Below are positions 53,503-61,983 of a stretch of DNA of 64,000 nt, one piece after another; positions within the stretch are counted from its first letter, which is position 1; every line of letters begins with the position of its first letter. Location of the stretch: the NCBI RefSeq assembly GCF_025823185.1, contig NZ_JACKVK010000008.1:918312-982311 (forward strand), given 5' to 3'. Made by a program: the position numbers and the translations under genes. Source of the stretch: Mycobacterium yunnanensis (GTDB lineage: Bacteria; Actinomycetota; Actinomycetes; Mycobacteriales; Mycobacteriaceae). The notes beneath the pieces were generated by a model, which saw nothing but the letters and a program-made list of their open reading frames with translations, was not told the DNA's origin and did no database searches.

Positions 53503-54344
53503 CGCTGTCGACGTTTCCGTCGGTCGTGCGGTCGCGGGTCGGCCGGCGCAGTCGCGGCGACGTCTACACCGTCCTCGCGGTGGCCGTCCTCCTCGTCATC
53601 ACCGCCTGGGTCATCGCACCGGACCTGTTCACCGATGCCGATCCGCTGATGGGCACCCCACGCAACAACTTTCAGCCCCCGTCGGCCCAACATCTCTTCG
53701 GCACCGACCAACTAGGCCGCGACATCCTCGCCAGGGTCATCCACGGTGCCCGCCCCGCCGTCCTGACTGCGCTGCTGTCGGTGGTCATCGGACTGGTCGC
53801 CGGTAGCCTCATCGGACTGGTCGCCGGTTTCTTCGGCAGAACGTCCGACGCGGTGCTCGGCCGCCTGATCGACATCTTGCTGGCGGTTCCGCCGTTCTTG
53901 CTCGCCGTGATCGTCGTCGTCTCGCTGGGCTTCGCCTCGGTCAATGCCGCCGTCGCCGTAGGTGTCTCGTCGGTCGCCGTGTTCGCTCGCCTCATCAGAT
54001 CCGAAGTGTTGCGGGTAAAGAATCTGCCCTTCATCGAATCGTCCTACCTGATCGGCGGCAGTCGCTCGACGGTGCTCTTCGAGCACGTGCTGCCCAACAC
54101 CTATCGCTCGGTGCTGGCCCTGTCGGCCCTGCAGTTCGGGCTTGCAATCATCACCATCTCGGCACTGGCGTTCCTCGGGTACGGCAACCCGCCGCCCAGC
54201 CCGGATTGGGGCCTGCTCATCGCCGACGGCAAGGACTTCCTCTACCGATATCCGTGGCTGGTGTACGCACCAGGCAGCGTGATGGTGGTGACGGTCCTCG
54301 CGCTCAACCAGTTCAGCCGATCGATCAGCAAGGGGGCGTCATGA
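53496..54344 (+). CDS. ABC permease, DppC type, system 2
   Basis: This 282-residue permease has N-terminal helix VYTVLAVAVLLVITAWVIAPDLF, the DppC landmark HLFGTDQLGRDILARVIHGARPAVLT, and EAA loop FIESSYLIGGSRSTVLFEHVLPNTYRS. The GTG start at 53496 overlaps the upstream stop, with GGAGGT 5 nt upstream. Its ATGA junction with the ATPase gene makes another 4-bp overlap. It pairs with the DppB-type protein to form the membrane channel. Confidence 0.9.
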   Translation: MVALSTFPSVVRSRVGRRSRGDVYTVLAVAVLLVITAWVIAPDLFTDADPLMGTPRNNFQPPSAQHLFGTDQLGRDILARVIHGARPAVLTALLSVVIGLVAGSLIGLVAGFFGRTSDAVLGRLIDILLAVPPFLLAVIVVVSLGFASVNAAVAVGVSSVAVFARLIRSEVLRVKNLPFIESSYLIGGSRSTVLFEHVLPNTYRSVLALSALQFGLAIITISALAFLGYGNPPPSPDWGLLIADGKDFLYRYPWLVYAPGSVMVVTVLALNQFSRSISKGAS

Positions 54345-56002
54345 CGATATCCACGGTCAACACGGGACTGCAGAAGCCCAACTCCGCGGTAGCCGCGAAC
54401 CCGGTGCTCGGGGTGCGTGGGCTGACCGTCGCGTACGGCGGCGACCTGAACCGGCCAACGGTAGGCGACGTCTCCTTCGACGTGCACGCCGGCCAGACCG
54501 TGGCCATCGTCGGCGAATCGGGGTCGGGGAAGTCGACGATCGTCAACGCCGTCCTCAAACTCCTCGGCGGCCGAGTCGCGGTGGCTGGCTCCATTCGATT
54601 CGACGGTCGCGACATTCGCGGCGTACCGGAGCGCGACTTCCGGGGGCTGCGCGGACGCCACATCGGCTACGTTCCCCAGGATCCGACGGCGTCGTTGAAT
54701 CCGGTGCGCCGCATCGACTCCCAGGTCTTCGAGGCCTTCCGTGCCTCCCGACTCCCCGAATACGGTGAACACCGGCGGCACGCGCAGCAGGCGGCGGAGC
54801 TGTTCGACTCGGTCGGCATCGCCGATCCGAGGAGGGCGCTGAGGTCCTATCCCCATCAGCTGTCGGGCGGCCAACTCCAACGGGTCCTCATCGGCATCGC
54901 GATCGCCCAGCATCCGAAGCTCATCGTCGCCGACGAGCCCACCTCGGCGCTCGACGTCACCATTCAGAAGACGATCCTCGACCTGATCGACCGGCTCAAG
55001 GCGGAGAACGGGTCGTCCGTACTCCTCGTCACGCACGACCTCTCCCTGGCAGCGGAGAGGTCCGACACCGTCGTCGTCCTCGACGGCGGGCGGGTTCACG
55101 AGCAGGGCCCGTCGGCCGTGGTGCTGCATCACCCGCGTTCGCCGTATGCCCAGAGGCTGATCGCCGACGTTCCGAGCCTGAACCTCGACCGGTTCACCGA
55201 GGGGCGTAGCCGTCGCGCCCAACCGCCGGCGGACGAGCCGGCCGCCCTGCAGGTGTCGAACGTGCACAAGACGTTTGGACGCGGCGGCGAACGCACTGTT
55301 GCGCTCGAGGACGTGTCGTTCGACGTTCCAACCGCACGGACTCATGCATTGGTCGGCGAATCGGGGTCGGGAAAGTCGACGATGGCCAAGATCGTGCTGC
55401 GGCTGCTCGAGCCGGATGCGGGCCAGGTGAGCGTCGCCGGCCAAGACGTGTCACACCTCGGCCCCAGGGCGTTGCGCGAGGTGCACCGCAATCTCCAACT
55501 CGTCTACCAGAATCCCTTCACGTCGCTGGACCCGACGTACACCGTCGGTCGACTGGTCGACGAACCGCTGCGGCGCTACCACCTCGGTTCGAGGAGCCAC
55601 CGCGCCGAGCGGGTGATCGAGGTGCTGGCCTTGGTGGGGCTCGACGAGAGCTACGTGCGGCGACGGACCCGCGAATTGTCGGGCGGCCAGCGGCAGCGCG
55701 TGGCGATCGCTCGGGCGCTCAGTCTGAACCCCAAGGTCCTGGTGCTCGACGAGCCCACGTCGGCGTTGGACGTCACGGTGCAGGCGCAAATCCTCGAGGT
55801 GTTGGTGGCGCTGCAAGCCAGGCTGGGACTGAGCTATCTGTTCATCTCCCACGACCTGAGCGTGGTGCGCCAGGTGGCCGACACCGTCACCGTTCTGCGA
55901 CGCGGCGAGGTTGAGGAGCACGGCCCCGTGGAGCAGGTGTTCACAAGCCCGACGAGCGCGTACACCAAGACCCTGCTGGAATCGATCCCGAAGGCCCTCT
56001 AG
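54341..56002 (+). CDS. Fused double ABC ATPase (DppD-DppF type), system 2
   Basis: This 553-residue protein has two NBDs. NBD1: Walker A GESGSGKST (~58-66), LSGGQLQRV, LIVADEPTSALDV. NBD2: GESGSGKST (~345), LSGGQRQRV, VLVLDEPTSALDV, then LFISHDLSVV. It matches the fused ATPase of system 1. ATG 54341 overlaps the permease stop by 4 bp. Last gene of the plus-strand transporter operon; the cystathionine beta-synthase-like gene follows 92 bp later. Confidence 0.92.
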   Translation: MTISTVNTGLQKPNSAVAANPVLGVRGLTVAYGGDLNRPTVGDVSFDVHAGQTVAIVGESGSGKSTIVNAVLKLLGGRVAVAGSIRFDGRDIRGVPERDFRGLRGRHIGYVPQDPTASLNPVRRIDSQVFEAFRASRLPEYGEHRRHAQQAAELFDSVGIADPRRALRSYPHQLSGGQLQRVLIGIAIAQHPKLIVADEPTSALDVTIQKTILDLIDRLKAENGSSVLLVTHDLSLAAERSDTVVVLDGGRVHEQGPSAVVLHHPRSPYAQRLIADVPSLNLDRFTEGRSRRAQPPADEPAALQVSNVHKTFGRGGERTVALEDVSFDVPTARTHALVGESGSGKSTMAKIVLRLLEPDAGQVSVAGQDVSHLGPRALREVHRNLQLVYQNPFTSLDPTYTVGRLVDEPLRRYHLGSRSHRAERVIEVLALVGLDESYVRRRTRELSGGQRQRVAIARALSLNPKVLVLDEPTSALDVTVQAQILEVLVALQARLGLSYLFISHDLSVVRQVADTVTVLRRGEVEEHGPVEQVFTSPTSAYTKTLLESIPKAL

Positions 56003-56094
56003 GGGGCCGCTTCGAACCCTTCCGCGATCCGTGACCACCGACGACGATGGTGGCGCACGAAGCTAGGCGTCAACACGAGGACGGAGCAGTCGTC

Positions 56095-57489
56095 TTGGTC
56101 GAGCGAATCGTCGAGCACGCGGTCGGAATCGGCCACGGGTCGATCACCGACGCAATTGGCAGCACGCCCCTGGTTCGGCTCAACGCCGCCGCCCGCGGTC
56201 TTCGCGCAGCCATCTTCCTGAAGCTCGAATACCTCAATCCGGGCGGAAGCATCAAGGACCGGGCTGCACGGGCGATGGTGTTGGGGGCCGAAGCCGACGG
56301 GCTTCTGCGCCCGGGCGGGACCATCGTGGAGGGCACATCGGGCAACACCGGGATTGGTCTGGCTCTGATCGGCGCCGCGCGCGGGTACCGAGTGGTCACG
56401 GTGCTTCCCGACAAGACCAGCGCCGACAAGCTGGACTTCCTGCGAGCACTAAACGCCGAGGTGGTGGTCACCGCGTCCAACCGGCCGGTTGGGCACCCCG
56501 AGCACGTCCGCACCTTGGCGCGGCGCATCGCGACCGAGATTCCCGGCGGATGGCTGGCCGACCAGTACGACAATCCGGCGAATCCGCGGGCCCACTTCGA
56601 CACCACCGGACCCGAACTGTGGAATCAGACCCAGGGATCGATCACCCATCTGGTGGCGGGCGTCGGCACCGGGGGGACGATCACGGGAACCGGTGAGTAC
56701 CTGAAGGCGGCATCTGCCGGCCGGGTGCGAATAGTGGCTGCGGACCCGGCGTCCTCGCGCTACTCCGGTGGCGACGGACGGGCGTACTACGTCGAATCGG
56801 TCGGCCACTACCTGCACCCCGAGACCGACGAGGACGTGTGGCCGATGTCCTACCACCCCGAGGTGGTCGACGAGTTCATCGCAGTCCAGGACCGCGAGGC
56901 ACTCGACACCGCGCGGCTGGTGGCGGCCGGGGACGGCATCTTCATGGGAGGCTCCGGAGGCTTGGCCGTGGCAGCGGCGCTGCAGTTGGCCCAACGCGTA
57001 TCGCCCGAGTCGGTCATCGCCGTGATCGTTCCCGACTCCGGCCGCAACTATCTGACCAAGTACTACGACGAATCATGGCTCGCACGATGGGGATTCGACG
57101 CGAAGTCGTCGTCGGACGACGTGCGCACCGGTTCCGGCAAGTACGTCGGCGTGCCCGTCGAGGCGACGATCGCCGACGCGCGAGCCGTCGCCGAGGGTCT
57201 GCCCGCGGTGCCGGTCCACATTCGGCGCAGCGGTTCCACCGTGGTGGCCGCCGAGATCGTCGGGTCCGTGGACCTCGAGGCCACCGGCTCGCAGGATTCC
57301 CATGCCCCGGTCCGCGACCATCTGGGTCCGGTCCCCGCACTGGCCGGTATCGGTGAGCCGGTCGCCGCCATCCGCGAGCGCGCCGCGAATGCGGGATCGC
57401 GGATCGTCGTGTTGGTCCGCGACGGGTTGGCGGTGACGACGATAGCCACGAACGGCCCGTTCCCGTCCGACCCGTTGCCTCGAACGTGA
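56095..57489 (+). CDS. Cystathionine beta-synthase-like PLP enzyme
   Basis: This 464-residue fold-type II PLP enzyme reads SITDAIGSTPLVRLN, KLEYLNPGGSIKDRAARAMV (Schiff-base Lys in SIKDR), and VEGTSGNTGIGLAL (substrate loop). The phosphate loop is VGTGGTITGTGEYLK, followed by MGGSGGLAVAAAL and PDSGRNYLTKYYDESW. The length equals mycobacterial Cbs. The C-terminal ~110 residues are a diverged CBS-pair-like region. I favour TTG 56095 because GGACGGAG is well spaced; ATG 56047 lacks a ribosome-binding site. It would condense serine, or an activated serine, with homocysteine or a sulfide donor, returning freed sulfur to cysteine or cystathionine. Confidence 0.85.
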   Translation: MVERIVEHAVGIGHGSITDAIGSTPLVRLNAAARGLRAAIFLKLEYLNPGGSIKDRAARAMVLGAEADGLLRPGGTIVEGTSGNTGIGLALIGAARGYRVVTVLPDKTSADKLDFLRALNAEVVVTASNRPVGHPEHVRTLARRIATEIPGGWLADQYDNPANPRAHFDTTGPELWNQTQGSITHLVAGVGTGGTITGTGEYLKAASAGRVRIVAADPASSRYSGGDGRAYYVESVGHYLHPETDEDVWPMSYHPEVVDEFIAVQDREALDTARLVAAGDGIFMGGSGGLAVAAALQLAQRVSPESVIAVIVPDSGRNYLTKYYDESWLARWGFDAKSSSDDVRTGSGKYVGVPVEATIADARAVAEGLPAVPVHIRRSGSTVVAAEIVGSVDLEATGSQDSHAPVRDHLGPVPALAGIGEPVAAIRERAANAGSRIVVLVRDGLAVTTIATNGPFPSDPLPRT

Positions 57490-57611
57490 CCAGCTGAAGC
57501 GCCCGAACGAACCCGAACGCGCTGCGGCCCGAATGGGTTCCACGGGTACGCAGGGCAGGGTTCGCAGCCGTCATGTCCGCCCCATTGGCGGCGTCTCCGT
57601 AGGATGGCTCG

Positions 57612-58169
57612 ATGGCACGCCCGCCCGAATTCGATCGTGAACAGGCGTTGACCCGCGCCTTGCATCTGTTCTGGGAGAGGGGCTACGACCGCACCACCGT
57701 CCGCGACCTCACCGAGGCGATGGGCATCTCCGCGCCAAGTCTCTACAACACGTTTGGCGGCAAGCGGCAACTCTTCGACGAAGCGGTCGCCACCTACACC
57801 GGGTCGCCGACGCGGGTCGTGCCGCCCGCGCTCGAGGAACGAACCGCCCGCACGGTCTTCGCGAAGATCCTCGACATCGCCATTCGTGAATACGGCAGCT
57901 CTACGCAGCCGCGGGGATGCTTCGTCATCTCCGACCCCGTACTGGTCGACGAGCGTCAGCTGGGTCGCGACGCGATACGGGGCCGGCTGCGGAGGGCCTA
58001 CGACGACGGCGATCTGCCAGAGGGAGCCAGCGTCGACGCACTGACGGACTACATCGACGTCATCCTGCGGGGGTTGTCCTCGCTCGCCCGCGACGGGGCT
58101 GATCCCGCGGCGCTGCGGGCCGCCGCGGATGTCGCGCTTGGTGCGTGGCCACGGTCTGTCCGCGGCTGA
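57612..58169 (+). CDS. TetR-family transcriptional regulator
   Basis: This 185-residue regulator has an N-terminal TetR helix-turn-helix (FDREQALTRALHLFWERGYDRTTVRDLTEAMGISAPSLYNTFGGKRQLFDEAV) and an all-helical ligand domain. It has a C-x-R-rich segment SSTQPRGCFVISDPVL typical of the YcdC/AcrR-like C-terminal subfamily. It lies 171 bp upstream of an SDR and a quinone oxidoreductase in the same direction and probably controls them through the imperfect palindrome at 58270. The effector is unknown. Confidence 0.88.
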   Translation: MARPPEFDREQALTRALHLFWERGYDRTTVRDLTEAMGISAPSLYNTFGGKRQLFDEAVATYTGSPTRVVPPALEERTARTVFAKILDIAIREYGSSTQPRGCFVISDPVLVDERQLGRDAIRGRLRRAYDDGDLPEGASVDALTDYIDVILRGLSSLARDGADPAALRAAADVALGAWPRSVRG

Positions 58170-58269
58170 CCTGACTAGGTCGACTACTGCGGGGACCGAG
58201 GTCGTCAGTCGACTCCTTCGGGTTCGCGCCCCAGCAAGGACGGAGACCGTCGGGATATGGTTTTATCGT

Positions 58270-58287
58270 ACTTGTTACAAAACACGT
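58270..58287. promoter_or_regulatory. Candidate TetR operator upstream of the SDR gene
   Basis: ACTTGTT-ACAA-AACACGT is an inverted repeat with 6 of 7 matching pairs in the 171-bp spacer between the TetR and SDR genes. Its AT-rich setting and location suggest a promoter operator; identity with the TetR protein is inferred. Confidence 0.4.
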
Positions 58288-58340
58288 GCCGAGCTGGAGC
58301 CGCATGAGCGGTCTCCCTTCCCGACCCTCGAAGGACGATC

Positions 58341-59090
58341 GTGACCAAGCCGCTCGAAGGACGTATCGCACTGGTCACCGGTGGATCCCGGGGAATCGGT
58401 GCGGCGATCACCGAACGCCTCGCCGCCGACGGTGCCACCGTGGCGTTCAGCTACGCCCGTGCTTCGGGGGCGGCCGCCGAACTGGTCGAAGCGTTGCGGG
58501 CGCGAGGTTCTCGAGTTCAGGCCTTTCAGGCCGACCAGGCGGATCCCATCTCCTGTGCCCGCTTGGTTGACGAGGTCGTCGCGACGTTCGGTCCTCTCGA
58601 CGTCCTCGTCAACAGTGCCGGCATCTACAAGACCGGGACCATCGACGATCCCGAGCGTGACGACGCCGTCTTCGCCGAACAACTGCACACCAACGTCGTC
58701 GGAGTCGTCGCCACGACCCGCGCCGCGGTGCTCAACCTCAACGACGGCGGCCGCATCGTCTCGGTCGGGACTACCGGCGCGGCGCAGGCACCGTTCCCGG
58801 GCATCGGCGACTACGTGGCCACGAAGGCGGCGCTCGCCGCGTACACCCGGGCGTGGTCACGCGACCTCGGTCACCGAGGCATCACCGTCAACATCGTCCA
58901 ACCCGGCGCGGTGGACACGGACATGAATCCCGCCGACGGACCCAACGGCGAACTGCAGAAGTCGCTGAACTCGTTGCACCGGTTCGCCAATCCGAGTGAG
59001 GTCGCAGCCCTGGTCGCCTTCCTCGCGGGGCCGGAGGCCGGGTTCATCACCGGCACCACGGTCAACATCGACGGCGGCCTCAGCGCGTGA
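58341..59090 (+). CDS. Short-chain dehydrogenase/reductase (FabG-like)
   Basis: This 249-residue classical SDR has cofactor motif ALVTGGSRGIGAAI (TGxxxGxG), LVNSAGIYKTGTI (NxAG variant), a catalytic Ser in SVGTTGAAQ, and Y-x-x-x-K in GDYVATKAALAAY. The C-terminal ITGTTVNIDGGLSA is typical. The cofactor strand FSYARASG suggests NADPH. The GTG start at 58341 has GAAGGA upstream. The stop overlaps the quinone oxidoreductase gene by 4 bp, so the pair is translationally coupled under the TetR regulator. The substrate is unknown. Confidence 0.9.
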   Translation: MTKPLEGRIALVTGGSRGIGAAITERLAADGATVAFSYARASGAAAELVEALRARGSRVQAFQADQADPISCARLVDEVVATFGPLDVLVNSAGIYKTGTIDDPERDDAVFAEQLHTNVVGVVATTRAAVLNLNDGGRIVSVGTTGAAQAPFPGIGDYVATKAALAAYTRAWSRDLGHRGITVNIVQPGAVDTDMNPADGPNGELQKSLNSLHRFANPSEVAALVAFLAGPEAGFITGTTVNIDGGLSA

Positions 59091-60058
59091 GCGGCGTGGT
59101 CCGGATCCATCGTCAGGGTGGCCCCGAGGTGCTGGAGTACGGCGAGGAGACGTTGCCGTCGCCGGGTGCGGGTGACGTCCTCCTCGTCCATGACCACATC
59201 GGCGTGAACTTCGTCGACACCATGTTCCGGGACGGCACCTTTCCCCTGCGTGACTTCCCGGTCGTGTTGGGACTTGAAGCCGCAGGCAGCATTTCGTCAG
59301 TCGGGGTCGGCGTCGACGGTTGGCGGGTCGGTGATCGGGTGGCCTATTGGACGACCCTTGGCGCCTACGCCGAGCAACGTCTCATCGCCGCCGACCAACT
59401 GGTCGCGATTCCCGACGACGTCACGACGGAGGCGGCGACGGCGGTGCTGACCAAGGGACTCCTGTCGTGGGCCCTCACACGGCTCGTCGTCACCGTCGAA
59501 CCAGGTGACACCGTCGTGGTCGGGCCTGCCGCCGGCGGGGTGGGCACCATCCTGTCCCGGTGGCTGAAGGCCATGGGCGCCAACGTGATCGCCACCGTGG
59601 GATCCCTGGACAAGCGCGCACGGGTGCGGGATGCCGGCATCGACACCGTCCTGGTGTCACCGACCCCGGGCGACGCCGCCGACGCCATCGTCGACCTCGT
59701 CGGACCTCGCGGCGTCGACGTGCTGTTCGACGGCGTGGGAGGCGCCGGTTTCGCACGCTTGTGGCCTCTCGTCACACGAGGCGGTACTGCCGTCCTCTTC
59801 GGTGGCGCCGCCGGCTATCCCGACGTCGACGTCGAGTCGATGACTGCGACGGGCGTGCGATTCGTTCGCCCCAGCACCGGCGAGTACGTCAACACGCCCG
59901 CGCTGATCGAGCAGGGCTCCGCAGCGGTCTTCGACGCGCTGCGTCACGGCGTATTCGGCGACATCACGGCGACGGTCCATCCGCTCCGCGAGGTGGCGCG
60001 GGCGCATGTTGATCTGAGCAGCCGCAGGACGACGGGCAGCGTCCTCCTGACCCCGTGA
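59087..60058 (+). CDS. NADPH:quinone oxidoreductase (zeta-crystallin-like MDR)
   Basis: This 323-residue zinc-free medium-chain reductase has LVHDHIGVNFVDTMFRDGTFP, the N-terminal QOR motif, and VVGPAAGGVGTILSRWLKAMGANVIATVGS, the NADPH-binding Rossmann segment with AAGGVG. The zinc-ligand cysteines of alcohol dehydrogenases are absent. It reduces quinones or enals. The GTG start overlaps the SDR stop by 4 bp. With the SDR it suggests detoxification of reactive carbonyls or quinones. Confidence 0.9.
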   Translation: MSGVVRIHRQGGPEVLEYGEETLPSPGAGDVLLVHDHIGVNFVDTMFRDGTFPLRDFPVVLGLEAAGSISSVGVGVDGWRVGDRVAYWTTLGAYAEQRLIAADQLVAIPDDVTTEAATAVLTKGLLSWALTRLVVTVEPGDTVVVGPAAGGVGTILSRWLKAMGANVIATVGSLDKRARVRDAGIDTVLVSPTPGDAADAIVDLVGPRGVDVLFDGVGGAGFARLWPLVTRGGTAVLFGGAAGYPDVDVESMTATGVRFVRPSTGEYVNTPALIEQGSAAVFDALRHGVFGDITATVHPLREVARAHVDLSSRRTTGSVLLTP

Positions 60059-60278
60059 CCTCTGGCCCTTCCGCGGGGGCCGCAGTCAAGCTGTGAGCGT
60101 GCCCATGGTCATTGCCGAAAGCATCGTCGAGGCCTCCGCCAATCGGGGGACATGGGTTTCATCCCGTCCTGCGGACGATCATCGGACAGACGTCGTCGAC
60201 CCGTCGGGGCACAGTAGTGACATCACCCGGCACCAGCCGCGGACACCACGAAAGACCAATGTAGACAGGGGATCTGCC

Positions 60279-60698
60279 ATGACCACCACCACCCGGATGC
60301 GCCGCGTCGCCGGCGGAGCCGTCCTGGCCGCCGCGTCCGCTCTGATCGCGCTTGGCGCCCCCGCCATCAGCCACGCCGACGCCACCGCCGGCCCCGGCAT
60401 GGGATGCGAAACCATCCACTGGGGCTTCCTCGGAAACGACCGCCGTCAGATCTGCGACGGCCCCAAGCAGTCCGACGGCACCTGGCAGCGCACCCGCACC
60501 ATCTACACCCCGGCATCCAACCCGCCACTGACCTGCAACACCTACACCTACTCGTGGGGCAGCAGCACCACCACCTGCCGAGGTGGATCCCCGCTCCCGC
60601 AGGTCACCCAGGCCCAGGACACCTACCCGGTGGCACCCGACACCGTGCTGCCCGACGAACCCGGCTGGCTGCCTCCCTTCACCAACAACATCCTCTAG
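60279..60698 (+). CDS. Small secreted protein, mycobacterial CDGP-type
   Basis: This 139-residue protein has a clear signal peptide (VAGGAVLAAASALIALGAPAISHA, cleavage near residue 30). The mature part has four cysteines, in GMGCETIHWGF, RRQICDGPKQSDGTW, LTCNTY and TTCRGG, likely two disulfides. The ICDGP-x-x-x-DGTW-x-R-x-R pattern recurs in a family of short exported mycobacterial proteins of unknown function. ATG 60279 is chosen because the signal peptide begins there. A strong hairpin ends the gene, so it is probably monocistronic. Confidence 0.8.
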   Translation: MTTTTRMRRVAGGAVLAAASALIALGAPAISHADATAGPGMGCETIHWGFLGNDRRQICDGPKQSDGTWQRTRTIYTPASNPPLTCNTYTYSWGSSTTTCRGGSPLPQVTQAQDTYPVAPDTVLPDEPGWLPPFTNNIL

Positions 60699-60704
60699 TG
60701 GCGA

Positions 60705-60735
60705 CGAGGCCGGTCGGCGGTGCCGACCGGCCTCG
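60705..60735 (+). terminator. Intrinsic hairpin terminator, no T-tract
   Basis: A perfect 14-bp GC-rich stem (60705-60718 with 60722-60735) and GGT loop start 7 bp after the secreted-protein stop. No T-run follows, the form often reported for mycobacterial I-shaped terminators. Confidence 0.8.
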
Positions 60736-60820
60736 CAGCAGCCTGTCGGTGAGTCGCACGCCGCGGGGAAGGGCGCCCAGCCGTCAAGAGACGCCACCCT
60801 TGTGTGTTTCCATTGCAATA

Positions 60821-60831
60821 CGTACAGTACG
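60821..60831. promoter_or_regulatory. Short palindrome upstream of the sugar ABC operon
   Basis: CGTAC-A-GTACG lies 77 bp before the permease ATG in the only AT-rich part of the 209-bp spacer. It may be an operator for a GntR- or LacI-type regulator located outside the window; support is weak. Confidence 0.3.
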
Positions 60832-60907
60832 ACTGAACACCTATTAGTGACCCTGTTCACAACCTGAGTGCGACGTCGAATGTCGTCACAGTGGAGGCCA
60901 GCCGAAC

Positions 60908-61945
60908 ATGTCAGCTGTACATCTGCGGTCCGATCGCGCCGACGAGAAGTCGAACGACGCGTCCGCCACCCGGGTCTCGGTGTCGAAGGGGCTGATCACC
61001 GTTGGTGCGGCGACCGCTCTCCTCTTCCTCATCGGCGGCATCGTCGAGCCAGCGAGCGTCTCGTTCACGTCGCTGTCGGGCATGCTTCCGGTGGCCGCGG
61101 TCCTGGCGATAGCCGGACTCGGACAAATGCTCGTCGTCCAGCAGGGTGGCATCGATCTGTCGGTGGCAGGTGGCATCTCGCTCGCCGTCGTGATGGTCAC
61201 CCACATACCCAATGGGAACGACTCACTGCTGGTTCCCGCCATCGCACTCGCCCTGATGTTCGCCGTCGTCGCAGGTCTGCTCAGCGGGGTGTTGATCGCC
61301 ACCTTGGGCCTCAACCCGATCATCGCGACGCTCGGCACCAACGCCGTGCTCTACGGGGTCAATCTCGCCATCTCCAGCGGACGTCCGCGGACCACGACCA
61401 ACGCGCTAGCGAGCATCGGGGGTGGGTCGACGTTTGGCGTCCCGAACGCGGTGTTCATCGCCGTCGCCGCATTGGTGGTGGTGGCCGTGCTGGTCAAGCG
61501 CACCGTGCCCGGGCGCCGCTTCGAGGCGATCGGCGCGAATCGACGGATGGCGCGTGCGGCCGGCCTCCGGATCCGTCTGCACCAGTCCCTGGCCTACGTG
61601 TGGGCGCAGCTGTTGTACTGCGTCGCAGGCATTCTCATCGCCGGCATCACCTCGATGCCCTCGGCTTATGCCGGCGACAGTTACCTGCTCCCGTCCATCG
61701 CGGCCGTCGTCCTCGGCGGCACGTCGCTACTCGGTGGCCGGGGTTTCGCGCTGCCGACGGTCATCGCGGCCGTCTTCCTCCAGCAGCTCATCCAGTTCGT
61801 CAGCGTGCTCGGTGTGTCTCCGGCCATCTCCCCGCTGGTGCAGGCAGCCGCGCTGGCAGTGGGCATCTCGCTGTACACGCTCGACTGGAAGGCGATTCTC
61901 GCCTCGTTCACCACGCGGGCCAAGCCCACGGCGATGCCGGCGTGA
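60908..61945 (+). CDS. ABC sugar permease, RbsC type
   Basis: This 345-residue membrane protein belongs to the BPD_transp_2 (RbsC/AraH) family. After ~30 polar residues it has eight to ten helices. The family motif GGIDLSVAGGISLAVVMV, LNPIIATLGTNAVLYGVNLAISSG, and the cytosolic loop GRRFEAIGANRRMARAAGLRI (EAA-like) are present. ATG 60908 follows a GTGGAGG ribosome-binding site. It is the first gene of an importer operon with the lipoprotein and ATPase downstream. The family carries pentoses and other small polyols. Confidence 0.88.
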   Translation: MSAVHLRSDRADEKSNDASATRVSVSKGLITVGAATALLFLIGGIVEPASVSFTSLSGMLPVAAVLAIAGLGQMLVVQQGGIDLSVAGGISLAVVMVTHIPNGNDSLLVPAIALALMFAVVAGLLSGVLIATLGLNPIIATLGTNAVLYGVNLAISSGRPRTTTNALASIGGGSTFGVPNAVFIAVAALVVVAVLVKRTVPGRRFEAIGANRRMARAAGLRIRLHQSLAYVWAQLLYCVAGILIAGITSMPSAYAGDSYLLPSIAAVVLGGTSLLGGRGFALPTVIAAVFLQQLIQFVSVLGVSPAISPLVQAAALAVGISLYTLDWKAILASFTTRAKPTAMPA

Positions 61946-61983
61946 TCGCCGTCGACGTCCAGACCACCAGGAAGGCAGAGCCC

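Noticed and set aside
35136..57489. Island as a recent mobile element
   Set aside because: No integrase, transposase, tRNA, direct repeats or visible composition shift at the edges; it may still be an old acquisition.
60868..61983. Long Arg-rich frame leading into the sugar-binding lipoprotein
   Set aside because: It overlaps the RbsC-type permease out of frame; the lipoprotein signal peptide starts at ATG 61984.
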